Source of the DNA: Gallionella capsiferriformans ES-2
GTDB lineage: Bacteria; Pseudomonadota; Gammaproteobacteria; Burkholderiales; Gallionellaceae
NCBI RefSeq assembly: GCF_000145255.1
Contig: NC_014394.1
Coordinates: 1,302,001-1,366,000, forward strand
Length of the DNA stretch: 64,000 nt
Reading direction: 5' to 3'
The notes below the pieces were generated by a model. The model did not search any database. It was not told the DNA's origin and was given only the letters and a program-made list of their open reading frames with translations. How positions within the stretch are numbered: position 1 is the first letter of the stretch; every line of letters starts with the position of its first letter. Below, in pieces: positions 20,026 through 29,142 of this stretch. Made by a program: the position numbers and the translations under genes.

Positions 20026-20574
20026 ATGACCGGTTTTTACAGCGATCCGAATATGAACGGCTTGTTGGCTGCGCTGATGAAGCCAGCACGGCGGAAGGTG
20101 TTCGTCAGTTATCACCACGGTGGCGATCAAGCGTATTACGACGAATTCTCTCGCTTCTTTCACGATCAGTATGAGGCGATTCGGGATAACTCGTTGGAGC
20201 GCATGATCCAGAGCGATAACACCGAGTACGTGATGCAACAGATCCGGGAGAAATACATTGCCGGCACATCCTGCACCATTATTATGATTGGCGCGGAGAG
20301 CCACCAGCGCAAGTATCTGGATTGGGAGATCAAGGCTACCCTAGACAAATGCCACGGCTTGATTGGGATCGTTTTACCCACACATACCAAGAACCCTGCT
20401 GGCGAGATCGTTGTGCCGGATCGCTTTCTTGATAACTGCAAGAGCGGGTACGCGGCTTGGGCACACTGGAGTGAACTTACGGCTCAATCATTGACCCAAT
20501 TGATCGACACCGCTATCGCGAAGCCGCAGTGGCAGATCGACAACTCACGACCGATGCGTCAGCGAAACGGATAG
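20026..20574 (+). CDS. ThsB-like TIR protein (DUF1863 type)
   Basis: A 182-residue protein whose layout resembles ThsB, the TIR sensor/enzyme of Thoeris defence that makes a cyclic-ADP-ribose isomer. KVFVSYHHGGDQ (24-35) is the first strand and loop. TSCTIIMIGAES (81-92) followed by DWEIKATLDKCHGLIGI (99-115) matches the ThsB arrangement, with E101 as the probable catalytic glutamate. The frame extends upstream, but the ATG at 20026 lies 1 bp after the previous stop, and translation is probably coupled. No ThsA-type partner (SIR2-SLOG or membrane-Macro) is visible nearby. Its partner may be one of the adjacent genes. Confidence 0.78.
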   Translation: MTGFYSDPNMNGLLAALMKPARRKVFVSYHHGGDQAYYDEFSRFFHDQYEAIRDNSLERMIQSDNTEYVMQQIREKYIAGTSCTIIMIGAESHQRKYLDWEIKATLDKCHGLIGIVLPTHTKNPAGEIVVPDRFLDNCKSGYAAWAHWSELTAQSLTQLIDTAIAKPQWQIDNSRPMRQRNG

Positions 20575-20583
20575 GAGATAGCT

Positions 20584-21150
20584 ATGGCCGTAATGAAGAA
20601 GGGCAACTTTTCGATAGATATTGGGTTTCTCAAGCTGGGGGCCGATTTTGAGGAAAGTGACCGGCAATGTGCGTGGGAACTGTATACCGAGCTGGCGACG
20701 AGAATTGCAGTTACCGGAAAATCCAAAGATCGCGACTGCACGGATTTTTCAGGGGAGGTCTATGCCGAAAGCCTTACGTCGTTGCACACGTTTTTCGGCG
20801 AGGCGAGAAAGATCATGCGCCAGTTCCCAGTCTGCTCGACCTATGTGAAGCCGAGAAAACTTTTTGGAATTCGTACTGGTGCGGGTATAGAAAATCATCT
20901 GGGTGCGTTGATTCATCGCGCAATGCGTGATGTGCTCCGGCCATTTCTTGAGACTTGGCAAGCCGACTATCGGTTCTGGTGGGAGAGCACCAGTGACAAG
21001 ACACTACCGCCTTTCGAGCGGCAAAAAGCATATCCGAAACTAAACGACATGATTTCTCAATGGAGCGATGTTCGAGCGATCATGCGCGCCATCCAAGATG
21101 AATTGGTGAGCATGTACAAGTTAGTAGATGTCACTAAGCTGTCCTCATGA
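20584..21150 (+). CDS. Unknown 188-residue protein within the TIR gene cluster
   Basis: I do not recognise this protein. It is soluble with no membrane segment, and the middle and C-terminal parts look helical. Conserved-looking stretches are AWELYTELATRIAV (about 30-43) and FLETWQADYRFWWES (about 121-135). It starts after GGAGATAGCT, 9 bp downstream of the ThsB-like gene, and overlaps the next TIR gene by 4 bp, so it is embedded in the operon. Lying between two TIR proteins, it could be an effector, adaptor or inhibitor; none of these is shown by the sequence. Confidence 0.8.
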   Translation: MAVMKKGNFSIDIGFLKLGADFEESDRQCAWELYTELATRIAVTGKSKDRDCTDFSGEVYAESLTSLHTFFGEARKIMRQFPVCSTYVKPRKLFGIRTGAGIENHLGALIHRAMRDVLRPFLETWQADYRFWWESTSDKTLPPFERQKAYPKLNDMISQWSDVRAIMRAIQDELVSMYKLVDVTKLSS

Positions 21151-22097
21151 CCTCACCAAAAGTATTTCTGAGCCACGCAAGCGAAGACAAAGAACGCTTC
21201 GTGCTGGATTTCGCGCGACAGCTGCGGGAAAACGGCGTTGATGTTTGGCTTGACCAGTGGGAGATGAAACCGGGCGATAGTTTGGTGGACAAGATATTCG
21301 AGGAGGGGCTGAAAGAGGCAAGCGCAGTGATTATTGTGCTCTCGACCACCAGCGTTCAAAAGTCGTGGGTACGAGAGGAGCTGAACGCTTCTGTTGTAAA
21401 TCGGATCAGTCGTGGAACAAAGCTGATCCCGGTCGTCATTGACGAATGTGACGTACCAGAGAGCCTCCGATCTACTGTCTGGCAGAAAGTGGACTGCCTC
21501 GACGACTACAGTCAGAGTCTGCAGCGCATCTTGTCTGCGATTTTTGATGTCAGCGACAAGCCACCTATCGGTAATCCCCCCGCGCGATTTTCAGGTGCGG
21601 AGCCCCTGATTTCTGGCTTGACGCGCATCGACGATTTGGTCTTACGTGAGATCGCTCGTCTACAAATCACGGAGAACAATGGGCTGGTGATGTTTGATCA
21701 GCTCCGTGCTGAGCCAGCACTTTCGGACGTACCTCAGCAGGAGTTACTTGATTCGCTGGAAATCCTCGGACAGAAATATCTGATCAAAATCTCCTATGTG
21801 CTTGGCGCGCCCCTCTCGCACGTTGTGCTCACGGATTTTGGTTTTCAGCAGTTTGCAGAGGCATACGTTCCAGACTATAACGAGGTGGTCGCCCGGATTG
21901 CTGCGCTACTCGTCAACGAGAACGTCTGCCGGAACGAAGAATTGGCGTCTCGAATTGACAGGCCGGTCGGGTTCGTGGATTTTGTGCTGAATCTCATGGA
22001 GAGTAACAACCACATCAAAATGTCGAAATATATAGGGGGTCAGTCGCAGGTTTGGCAGATATCGCCGTCACTGCGTCGGGCATTGCTGCAGTCATAA
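21147..22097 (+). CDS. TIR-domain protein with a C-terminal helical/winged-helix extension
   Basis: The 316-residue protein has an N-terminal TIR domain (residues 4-145): KVFLSHASEDKERF, the WLDQWEMKPGDS loop at 34-45 and KSWVREELNAS with candidate catalytic glutamates at 77-78. After a linker (about 150-165), residues 165-316 look like tandem winged-helix modules (for example ELLDSLEILGQKYLIKISY and NEELASRIDRPVGFVDFVLNLM). This could bind nucleic acid or another protein. It overlaps the unknown gene by 4 bp (ATGA) and is the last gene of the run. A hairpin follows the stop codon. Confidence 0.85.
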   Translation: MTSPKVFLSHASEDKERFVLDFARQLRENGVDVWLDQWEMKPGDSLVDKIFEEGLKEASAVIIVLSTTSVQKSWVREELNASVVNRISRGTKLIPVVIDECDVPESLRSTVWQKVDCLDDYSQSLQRILSAIFDVSDKPPIGNPPARFSGAEPLISGLTRIDDLVLREIARLQITENNGLVMFDQLRAEPALSDVPQQELLDSLEILGQKYLIKISYVLGAPLSHVVLTDFGFQQFAEAYVPDYNEVVARIAALLVNENVCRNEELASRIDRPVGFVDFVLNLMESNNHIKMSKYIGGQSQVWQISPSLRRALLQS

Positions 22098-22121
22098 GGT
22101 CACCGTCCAGATACATGCTGA

Positions 22122-22150
22122 GGTGGAAACAATCGGACGCTGTTTCCACC
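22122..22150 (+). terminator. Hairpin after the defence operon
   Basis: GGTGGAAACA and TGTTTCCACC form a perfect 10-bp stem around a 9-base loop, 25 bp after the last TIR gene and in front of the convergent tniQ gene. There is no long T-run, so it may end transcription weakly or protect the 3' end. The nearby stretch 22220-22239 holds four tandem GGTT units. Confidence 0.5.
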
Positions 22151-22261
22151 CTTAATCTGGAAGGTGTTGTACGCTGTTTGACCGGTTTATGCTATGTGCA
22201 GAGTAGCATTAGCGATTGATTGTTGGTTGGTTGGTTGGTACGAAAAATAAAAGTATCCGAA

Positions 22262-23626
22262 TTATGTATGTGCGCGCTTTAGCTGTTCGATATGATCTAT
22301 TGCATTTGATATTCGACATGATGAAATCCTTAAAAACTCCTCAAGATCGGCAACCATTACGCCATGTTGTGAACATGCCTCCAGAATAGTTGTACCTTGG
22401 CTGAAATCCCTAAATGCGTGTAACAACGCACTAGATTCGTAATGTTTCAAGCTTGGAAACCCCATGCTTATCATTTTTTCGCGAGTATTTTTTCGATCTA
22501 AATTAAATCTGTCCGCAACATCTGAATAAATTCCATGACATTCAATGTATGCGGAATACAAAGTATGTCCATTCCAAAAGCTCTGGCCCAAGCGCTTTGG
22601 CGATGGATACTTTGCCTTTTCTTTACTTGGATCAATGGGCGGAGCGGTAAAGGCACCTAATGCGATTTCAGTTGAATTGTACGTTGCAGCCAAAACCAAT
22701 GAATAACTCTCATAACTAGCAACATACCCCATTGATTTTACTATCCCATCGATACAAAAAAAATTCTGATTTATATGCTTTTTCTGGTTACTACTTGCAT
22801 AGACGCTGTTGTTGAACCAGTCAGTTGGAGCCATTTTTATTACATGGTCAGAAAGCAGAATTTTCCGACCATATTCTCCGACAGGAAAACACAATGCTTT
22901 AACTCGTAAATTTATCCTGCCATTTACGATAGCGACCGTCAGTGGTTTAGCTTGTTTCAATAACGCGATAGCATTAGCTGAATATTTTTGAACGAATTCT
23001 GGTGTTTCATTGATATGTAAACAAAAGGAAGGTAGGGGTGTAATCATTTTTTGTTGACGCCAAAAATGGGGCAGTTTTGAAAATGGATTGTCAGAATTAA
23101 CCCGATTTAACACTTCTCCATGATTTGGACACCAATCAACTCCATTGAGATGATGGCTTCTCCTAAAATAACTAAAGCCGTGCTGATCAAAATCCTCTTG
23201 AATACAGCTTAAACACACACAAGCGAATTTTCGTGGGATGAGCATTCCTAGCCGCCGATTAATAGACATAGCTTCAGGGGAGCCATGTACAAATTCATTT
23301 CCATATTTTGCGGCCACTCGCATCACTGGAAGCATCGAGTGATTAAGTGCATAGTCTTGAGTCGGAATTCTAGCTGCCTTGGCCAAGATATCCAGAGTGG
23401 ATAGGTCCTGAACTTTTTTTCCTTGCTGCAACTGATTAGTACGCAAATTTTTTATTAGCTTGTCAAATTTTCCAAGGCCATTGAATATTGCAATCCTGTG
23501 ACCATGTCCTAAAGCAATTTCGTCCGACATAGGTTTAAACATTATTATTTCGTCTCCACTGCCAATAACATAAATCTGTTTAATTTGAGCACCGCAGCAA
23601 GTAATCTTGCTGTGTTCATACCGCAT
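22262..23626 (-). CDS. Second TniQ-family target-selection protein
   Basis: TniQ/TnsD proteins choose the target for Tn7-like transposition and recruit TnsC. This 454-residue member has the TniQ zinc-binding pattern: C138 and C141 (CVCLSC), then H-x-x-N-G-x-x-WCPNHG with C166 and H169. The N-terminal 28 residues before MFKPMSDE look unlike the family. The internal ATG at 23542, behind a GGAG, is an alternative start, while the ATG at 23626 overlaps tnsD by 11 bp. It is too divergent to call TnsE or a CRISPR-associated TniQ. Having it beside a full TnsD suggests a second targeting route; that is inference. Confidence 0.75.
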   Translation of the reverse strand: MRYEHSKITCCGAQIKQIYVIGSGDEIIMFKPMSDEIALGHGHRIAIFNGLGKFDKLIKNLRTNQLQQGKKVQDLSTLDILAKAARIPTQDYALNHSMLPVMRVAAKYGNEFVHGSPEAMSINRRLGMLIPRKFACVCLSCIQEDFDQHGFSYFRRSHHLNGVDWCPNHGEVLNRVNSDNPFSKLPHFWRQQKMITPLPSFCLHINETPEFVQKYSANAIALLKQAKPLTVAIVNGRINLRVKALCFPVGEYGRKILLSDHVIKMAPTDWFNNSVYASSNQKKHINQNFFCIDGIVKSMGYVASYESYSLVLAATYNSTEIALGAFTAPPIDPSKEKAKYPSPKRLGQSFWNGHTLYSAYIECHGIYSDVADRFNLDRKNTREKMISMGFPSLKHYESSALLHAFRDFSQGTTILEACSQHGVMVADLEEFLRISSCRISNAIDHIEQLKRAHT

Positions 23627-25361
23627 GGCGCCATAGGGCGGGTGCTGATTCCAGCTCTACATTGATTTTTTCACGGTAGTCAGTCGAGCGTAGCCCTGTT
23701 TTTCTCAATACTTGCCACGCTTTCACAGGCCTGCCGGCTGACTCTAGTTCCTGAATCGCCCAGCGAATCCGACGAAGCTGGAAGTTCTCAAGATTTTCCA
23801 ATGTGCGATCAAGGAATGCTTTTGTCTGGGGCAAAAGGTGCTGGTGCGTGAGCAGCCAGTCGCGTTTTCCGATGCGGCGATTGAGTTCTGCAAACGTTAT
23901 GCGCACAGGAGGGGATTCTTTATAAATAAGAGCTGGCAATGAGCTTAGTTTGGCGATACAGGCTTCGTCTACTTCAACCCAATCACGCCTGAAGGAAGCC
24001 GATATATTTTTTCCAGGTGATGATGCTAATTGTTTTTTAATACTTGTATTTTTCGCCGGTATTTTTAGGGGGGCATCCTTTGATGGAGACTTGCACTGCT
24101 TGGATTGTTTCTCAATATCCAACGCGCGCGTTAGGCGAAATACTGTCTTCGGGTCGAGTTGAAGAATCTGCCCAATTTTTCGTCGGCTGACGCCATCATC
24201 TATGAGTTTTCTTAATGCTGGTTTTAGCAGTGGCCCGTATTGCTGAAAACGCGGTGGACCCACTTCACTTGTTGCCGAATTGAAGCTGCGTGTATAAACG
24301 TAGCCACAATTGCATGTGAACACCCCAGTAATTTTTCCGTGATTGTTATGTTCTGTAACCTCTTTAATTGGTGTAGCGGTTCGATGCTGAGCCAGTGGGT
24401 TAAGGCATGCCCAAGGCCCAGTGCCAAACCGAGAAACATGCCTTTCGCGTAGTGCTAGAAAATTCTGCACTAGCAGGTGGTAGATCGGGTGGCTTGCCTT
24501 GCGATGCTTGCGCACCATAATCTTGAGCCAGTTCCCTGAAAATCCGTTGCCATCCAACAGATTTTTAAATAACTCCAGAGTGCGTCCATAGAAATTCCTA
24601 AATTCTTGAGAGAAGCGCTGCTGGTCCATTCGGCAATCGGAAAGTGCCAACCCAGTTTCTATCATCCTGTCACGATAGAAAACTGTCCAACCGGCGAAAG
24701 TGCGTGGCGTCGGCGGACTCTCTAGCAGTTCGGTGCTTAATCGCGCCAAACTCTGTAGGTGAGAGAGTGTTTTATTATCCACCATCGGGATAACTGGTCG
24801 CGCATGTTGCGGACAATTCGCGCGCGTCGCCGCGATAAATTCATGCCGACTGTGCTGCACGAAGGAAAGATTGCTTTCCAATAATAGGCATCCATGCTCT
24901 GGACAAACCAATACGCTGGACAATTGGTGATCTCTGCGCCAATACATTTCGCCGTGGCTGGCGATCATTTTTTGTGTGCATTCCAAACAGAAGCGAAAAC
25001 TCTCAATTCGCCCAACTCTGGATGCAGTTAACCCCAAACGAATGTGTAGGTTTTTAACTATTCCTCGCATCATTGCTTGCCGCACCTTGGCTTGCAACGA
25101 TGGTGGCTCGAACGCAGCGACATATGGAAAAAGCGTTAGCGTGTCTATCAGATGATTAGCCGTTAAGTTTCGTTCGGTTGGAATACGATCCGCCAATTCC
25201 TGGAGGTTTCCCTGTAGGTCTATCGATGCAATTACCTGCTGCTTGCCAAAAAGAGTCTCCATCGTGTGCATTGATCCTGGCAAACCCGTGTGTCGGTGAT
25301 AGCGTGCCAGTACGCTATATAACAACTCTCCAGGATAGACAGCAGGAAAATACGACAACAT
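23616..25361 (-). CDS. tnsD: TnsD-like target-site selector
   Basis: TnsD recognises a fixed chromosomal attachment site and recruits TnsC. The protein (about 581 residues) begins LSYFPAVYPGELLYSVLARY, the normal TniQ-family opening. It has a CCCH zinc motif (FCLEC at about 126-129 and VCPEHG at about 154-158) and a long C-terminal region with helix-turn-helix-like stretches (for example LIDDGVSRRKIGQILQLD) that would read DNA. A GTG three bases upstream is an alternative start; the ATG at 25361 fits the AGGA better. It lies 9 bp after tnsC. The element's position at the 3' end of folD suggests that gene holds the recognised site. Confidence 0.88.
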   Translation of the reverse strand: MLSYFPAVYPGELLYSVLARYHRHTGLPGSMHTMETLFGKQQVIASIDLQGNLQELADRIPTERNLTANHLIDTLTLFPYVAAFEPPSLQAKVRQAMMRGIVKNLHIRLGLTASRVGRIESFRFCLECTQKMIASHGEMYWRRDHQLSSVLVCPEHGCLLLESNLSFVQHSRHEFIAATRANCPQHARPVIPMVDNKTLSHLQSLARLSTELLESPPTPRTFAGWTVFYRDRMIETGLALSDCRMDQQRFSQEFRNFYGRTLELFKNLLDGNGFSGNWLKIMVRKHRKASHPIYHLLVQNFLALRERHVSRFGTGPWACLNPLAQHRTATPIKEVTEHNNHGKITGVFTCNCGYVYTRSFNSATSEVGPPRFQQYGPLLKPALRKLIDDGVSRRKIGQILQLDPKTVFRLTRALDIEKQSKQCKSPSKDAPLKIPAKNTSIKKQLASSPGKNISASFRRDWVEVDEACIAKLSSLPALIYKESPPVRITFAELNRRIGKRDWLLTHQHLLPQTKAFLDRTLENLENFQLRRIRWAIQELESAGRPVKAWQVLRKTGLRSTDYREKINVELESAPALWRHAV

Positions 25362-25370
25362 CACTAATTC

Positions 25371-26990
25371 CTATGCCGCAATATCTAGTAATGGTGGTTT
25401 GACCATTCCAGCCACAAGCAACGCTTCGTATCCAGAATGTCCAGCTTGTTTGCCTTGAGTGACTATGCGACGTAAGTCATGCTCTGGTTGTGCTGGGAGC
25501 TCATCCTTTTTAGGTGATTTAGGTTTTTTTATTTTGATGGGCTTAGCAGCCAGCTTTTCCGCTATTGCTGCCATCAGTAGTAGTGGATCGGCAGAGGAAT
25601 GTTGAGCCCGCGCTTCGTTGAGTAATACTTTCGCAACATCGTCGGCGACATTGAGTGAGCGTAAAGCCACCAGGATTGGATCAAGATCCTCTGAATTTTG
25701 TGTAGGTGTCTGTACTTTATTCGCCTTAGTGGAGTGTTGCAAAACATCTGCGCCTTGCGATTGGATTGCATCTGCTATTATTTGCTCAACATGCGCTTGT
25801 AGGGGCAGCAGGTCATCGTACTTTAGCAGTGCATTGCTGTCATTCATTCGAAGAGCGTCAATCATTGGCCGTACGATACGGAAGTCTTCACGTGCAACCT
25901 TGCGCAGAAGTTGTGGTGTCAGAATTTCCTGTGTGCCGCGCACATCACCTATACCGACTACCCGTAATTGAGCGAGCATGAAAAGTTTGACGACAATATC
26001 CAAGATGCCTTGACTTTCGTCGTACAATACATCACGAACTTCTTGACTAATTGGTGTGTGGTCGCGAGTCCACTGATGTTTCCATAGTTTTTCGATAAAA
26101 TAGTCCCATGCTTTGTTTTTCTGCATACGATCCCAAACCAATGAGCCTAGGCCGCTTGCTCTTCGTGCTTGGCGGAAATTCTCCTGCAGCATTGGAACCG
26201 CGCTAAGCGTACCGATGAGGATCACCGGCACACTGATCGTATTGACCAGGGTAACTAAGAAATTCAGCAGCGCATCAGGCCCGATCTTGGTTTTATTCAG
26301 GTGCTGAATTTCATCAATTACCAGCACGCCAAGTGCATGCAAGTTGGCTACATGCGCCATGTGTACCATCATCTCGTCTACACTGGCACGCCGGCTACCA
26401 TACGCGTTGAAATAGTTAGTTCCGACGAGCCGATCTACGGCTGAAAAGAAGTTGATGCACAACTGTTTTGGTGATCCCTGATGTGGGCAGTCGAGCTTTA
26501 GCCATACGATCTGCACCAGAGTAAAAGGCGCAGAATGTTGGATGCGTTGTGGATATTGAAGCAGGACTTTCTCAATTGACTTCGACTTGCCAATACCAGA
26601 ACAGCCTACAAGTGCGAAGCTGGCAGCAGTGTTCTCCACAGGATGAAGCGTCGCAACGTGTAGCGAATTCGCTTCAATGCGCTCAGCACCATTTTGCAAA
26701 TGGCGAATGTAATCGTGAGTTAGTGGATTGCGTCCGACATAACCTTGCCGCAAAAGCATGCCAAACCTTTCAGCCAATTGAAGTTGTCGCTCTAGTGGCT
26801 CGAAATATCGACCCAATCGCATGATGCAGTGTTTGCGCAACTGCGCTGGATAAGTACGTTCCTTTTCATTGAACTCTGGATGGTTTGCAAGTGCCATCAA
26901 CATTTCACGTTGCAATAACAATGGCGGTAACTTGGCAATGAATGGATTGTCTTGGTATTCGCGTAACACGGGAATATCAGCGCTTTGCAT
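25371..26990 (-). CDS. tnsC: TnsC-like AAA+ ATPase, transposition regulator
   Basis: TnsC forms ATP-dependent filaments on DNA and links the target selector to the TnsAB transposase. The 539-residue protein has a Walker A (GCSGIGKS, about residue 130) and a Walker B (LGVLVIDEIQHL). After the AAA+ core a basic, low-complexity C-terminal tail appears (KPIKIKKPKSPKKDE). Three ATGs lie close together (27008, 26996, 26990). The last has AAGGGGG six bases upstream and is chosen. It overlaps tnsB by 14 bp. Confidence 0.92.
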   Translation of the reverse strand: MQSADIPVLREYQDNPFIAKLPPLLLQREMLMALANHPEFNEKERTYPAQLRKHCIMRLGRYFEPLERQLQLAERFGMLLRQGYVGRNPLTHDYIRHLQNGAERIEANSLHVATLHPVENTAASFALVGCSGIGKSKSIEKVLLQYPQRIQHSAPFTLVQIVWLKLDCPHQGSPKQLCINFFSAVDRLVGTNYFNAYGSRRASVDEMMVHMAHVANLHALGVLVIDEIQHLNKTKIGPDALLNFLVTLVNTISVPVILIGTLSAVPMLQENFRQARRASGLGSLVWDRMQKNKAWDYFIEKLWKHQWTRDHTPISQEVRDVLYDESQGILDIVVKLFMLAQLRVVGIGDVRGTQEILTPQLLRKVAREDFRIVRPMIDALRMNDSNALLKYDDLLPLQAHVEQIIADAIQSQGADVLQHSTKANKVQTPTQNSEDLDPILVALRSLNVADDVAKVLLNEARAQHSSADPLLLMAAIAEKLAAKPIKIKKPKSPKKDELPAQPEHDLRRIVTQGKQAGHSGYEALLVAGMVKPPLLDIAA

Positions 26991-29142
26991 CGTCATCCCC
27001 CTTAGCACCCATTATTTCCATAATGTCAGGTTCGCTGTAGTCATCAGTCACTACTCGGGGAAACGACAGAATATCGGCGCTCTTAGCTGGTGCCGGTTTA
27101 TCAGTATCGAAACGGAATGTTTCTGATCCACGGTTGGATTGTTTCTCATCAGCACGATGCTTATGTATATTTTTAGTGCGGCTGGCAGCACTTGCGGTGC
27201 TCGGCTCGCCTTTTTTCTTGACCGCATCGTCTACAATATTTTCGATATCTGCGGACAAGCCGACTGCTGCAAGTTGCTGCCGGGGCTGGCGTTTAGCTGA
27301 CACCTGTTGTTCGGCTTGTTGCTGCTGTGCTATTTCCCAAATCGACATCTGTTGGTGCGCACGGCTTCGTTCTGTCATTGTGCAGGTCTGAAACTGCATC
27401 GACACTTGGTTATCATGCAGATAGATTTCATCCATGTTGCGTGGATCGTAGGAAATCTTCACTTTCCAATTCCCTCTTTGACGGGCGCGATCAAACCACC
27501 GCTCCTCAATCGTTTTTTGGCAGGTGTAAAAATCACCATGAAATCGGATACCGTTTACCGTAACCGTTGCCTCATCTACCGGCAGAAGGCTAAACCGTAC
27601 CAAGTTTTCCGGATACTGGCGCAGGCTACCGCTACGATTGGCGATGCCCCATTCCCACAAGTCAATCGGTACGGCAGGTATGTTGTCGGCGGCGAGATCG
27701 CGATCCTTGTCATAGCGCTTTAGCTCGTGGTGGTTGTTGTAATACAGCACGACCTCGATGATGATTTGAGTGAACTGATCCAAATCAAGCACGGCATCCA
27801 ACCGATAGTCCTTGCCGCCACGCGCACGGAAATCAACATCAATGTAACCTGGAACATAGGGTTTGAACTTGGCGGGCAATAATTTAAAGCGTTGCTCCAC
27901 GATACCTTTCCAGTCAGCCCGGAATGCCGCCGCCGTTTCAACAGTGACATTGAAGTTGTTGATCAGTGTTTCGATCATGCGGCTTTCGATTTCACCACGA
28001 TCACCTAACAGGCTGGCTGGCAAATGGCGACACGGCCATTCATCGGGTTCAATGCTGCGCCCGAATTTTTTACAGAATGCTTGTTTGTCAGACGCCGTGT
28101 TTGCTAGTGCCATCATTGCGCCGACCCAAGACGGTCCTTCCAGACCGATGTAAATGCCAGTAATCATCCGGCTGAATACGTCGATGACGACATACAACAC
28201 TGGTCTGCCAATGATTCTGTGACGATCCATTCGCGAAACCAGGTACACGTCTGCAATCGTTGCATCAATCTGATACCGAGCGCCAGGTCCCCATACTTCC
28301 GCTGTTGATGTACCCAGCAGACCGCGCAGATCTTTGTCGTAGATTCTCGGTTTCAGTCGCTTGCGTTTAATGTCAAGACGATCATTGTCCTGTTCCAGCC
28401 AGTAATTGAACTGGTTGAATGTTGGAAATCCTGTCGTAGCCATATTAGCCTTAGGGCTGTGCGTGACACACAGGGTTTCAGGGTTTATTGAACGTTCACA
28501 AAAGAACTCCTTGATCATCTGATCGTACGAGCCTCGCAGGGTAAATTTGGCATTTATTGTGTAATAGCGTGCCACAGCGACACGAAACACCTTTCGGATT
28601 TCTTCGGTGATGTTGAGACCTATTTGATCGCCAAATTTGCGCGGACGTCCACGTTTTACATCAGATTTGGATTGGTGGGATTTACCCTTGCCGCCAGAGT
28701 TGGCATAGTCCGGCAACAGCGCATTAGGTGTCTGGCCCCGCTGCCAGTATCGGCGCAGGTACAGATATAGAGTCGGTCTTGTTGCCAAGCCCGCTGCGAC
28801 GCATTTAGCAACCTGCTTTGCTCGATATGTTGCGGAGTAAATGCTCGGCTCGGCACGAACCAAGTCAGCAATTGCTTTCCATGCAAGGTCACGTCTTTGC
28901 TTACGATTTTCCGGAATGGCACTTTCTTCGAGTACTAACAAATAAGGATCTGCAGTAAATACCCTGGCTCTGCCAGAATTAAGGTCGCTTTCGAGCGCCT
29001 GTTGCTGGATGAGTTCTGGTACGGCATACTTCGCATTCACATCAATTACGAATGCCACAGGCATCTCTGGGTGTATCCATAAAATCCTGATTGTCTTCGC
29101 TTCAGGCTCCGCGTAATCCAGAATGTCGTTTTGTAATAGCAT
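26977..29142 (-). CDS. tnsB: TnsB-like DDE transposase
   Basis: TnsB binds the transposon ends and joins 3' ends to target DNA. The 721-residue protein has an N-terminal helical/HTH region, a retroviral-type integrase core with D293 (QIDAT), D381 (LGDRGE) and E416 (KGIVEQRFK), and a C-terminal beta-barrel and tail that normally contact TnsC. All three catalytic acids are present. The ATG shares one base with the tnsA stop (TAATG). Its binding sites are the three 16-bp repeats at each end of the element. Confidence 0.94.
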   Translation of the reverse strand: MLLQNDILDYAEPEAKTIRILWIHPEMPVAFVIDVNAKYAVPELIQQQALESDLNSGRARVFTADPYLLVLEESAIPENRKQRRDLAWKAIADLVRAEPSIYSATYRAKQVAKCVAAGLATRPTLYLYLRRYWQRGQTPNALLPDYANSGGKGKSHQSKSDVKRGRPRKFGDQIGLNITEEIRKVFRVAVARYYTINAKFTLRGSYDQMIKEFFCERSINPETLCVTHSPKANMATTGFPTFNQFNYWLEQDNDRLDIKRKRLKPRIYDKDLRGLLGTSTAEVWGPGARYQIDATIADVYLVSRMDRHRIIGRPVLYVVIDVFSRMITGIYIGLEGPSWVGAMMALANTASDKQAFCKKFGRSIEPDEWPCRHLPASLLGDRGEIESRMIETLINNFNVTVETAAAFRADWKGIVEQRFKLLPAKFKPYVPGYIDVDFRARGGKDYRLDAVLDLDQFTQIIIEVVLYYNNHHELKRYDKDRDLAADNIPAVPIDLWEWGIANRSGSLRQYPENLVRFSLLPVDEATVTVNGIRFHGDFYTCQKTIEERWFDRARQRGNWKVKISYDPRNMDEIYLHDNQVSMQFQTCTMTERSRAHQQMSIWEIAQQQQAEQQVSAKRQPRQQLAAVGLSADIENIVDDAVKKKGEPSTASAASRTKNIHKHRADEKQSNRGSETFRFDTDKPAPAKSADILSFPRVVTDDYSEPDIMEIMGAKGDDDAKR

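Noticed and set aside
20026-22097. A standard Thoeris system
   Set aside because: A ThsB-like protein is present, but no SIR2-SLOG or membrane-Macro ThsA is found; calling it Thoeris would overstate the evidence.
22262-23626. The last tns-operon gene as TnsE
   Set aside because: It carries the C-x2-C and WCPNHG zinc pattern of TniQ proteins, which TnsE lacks.
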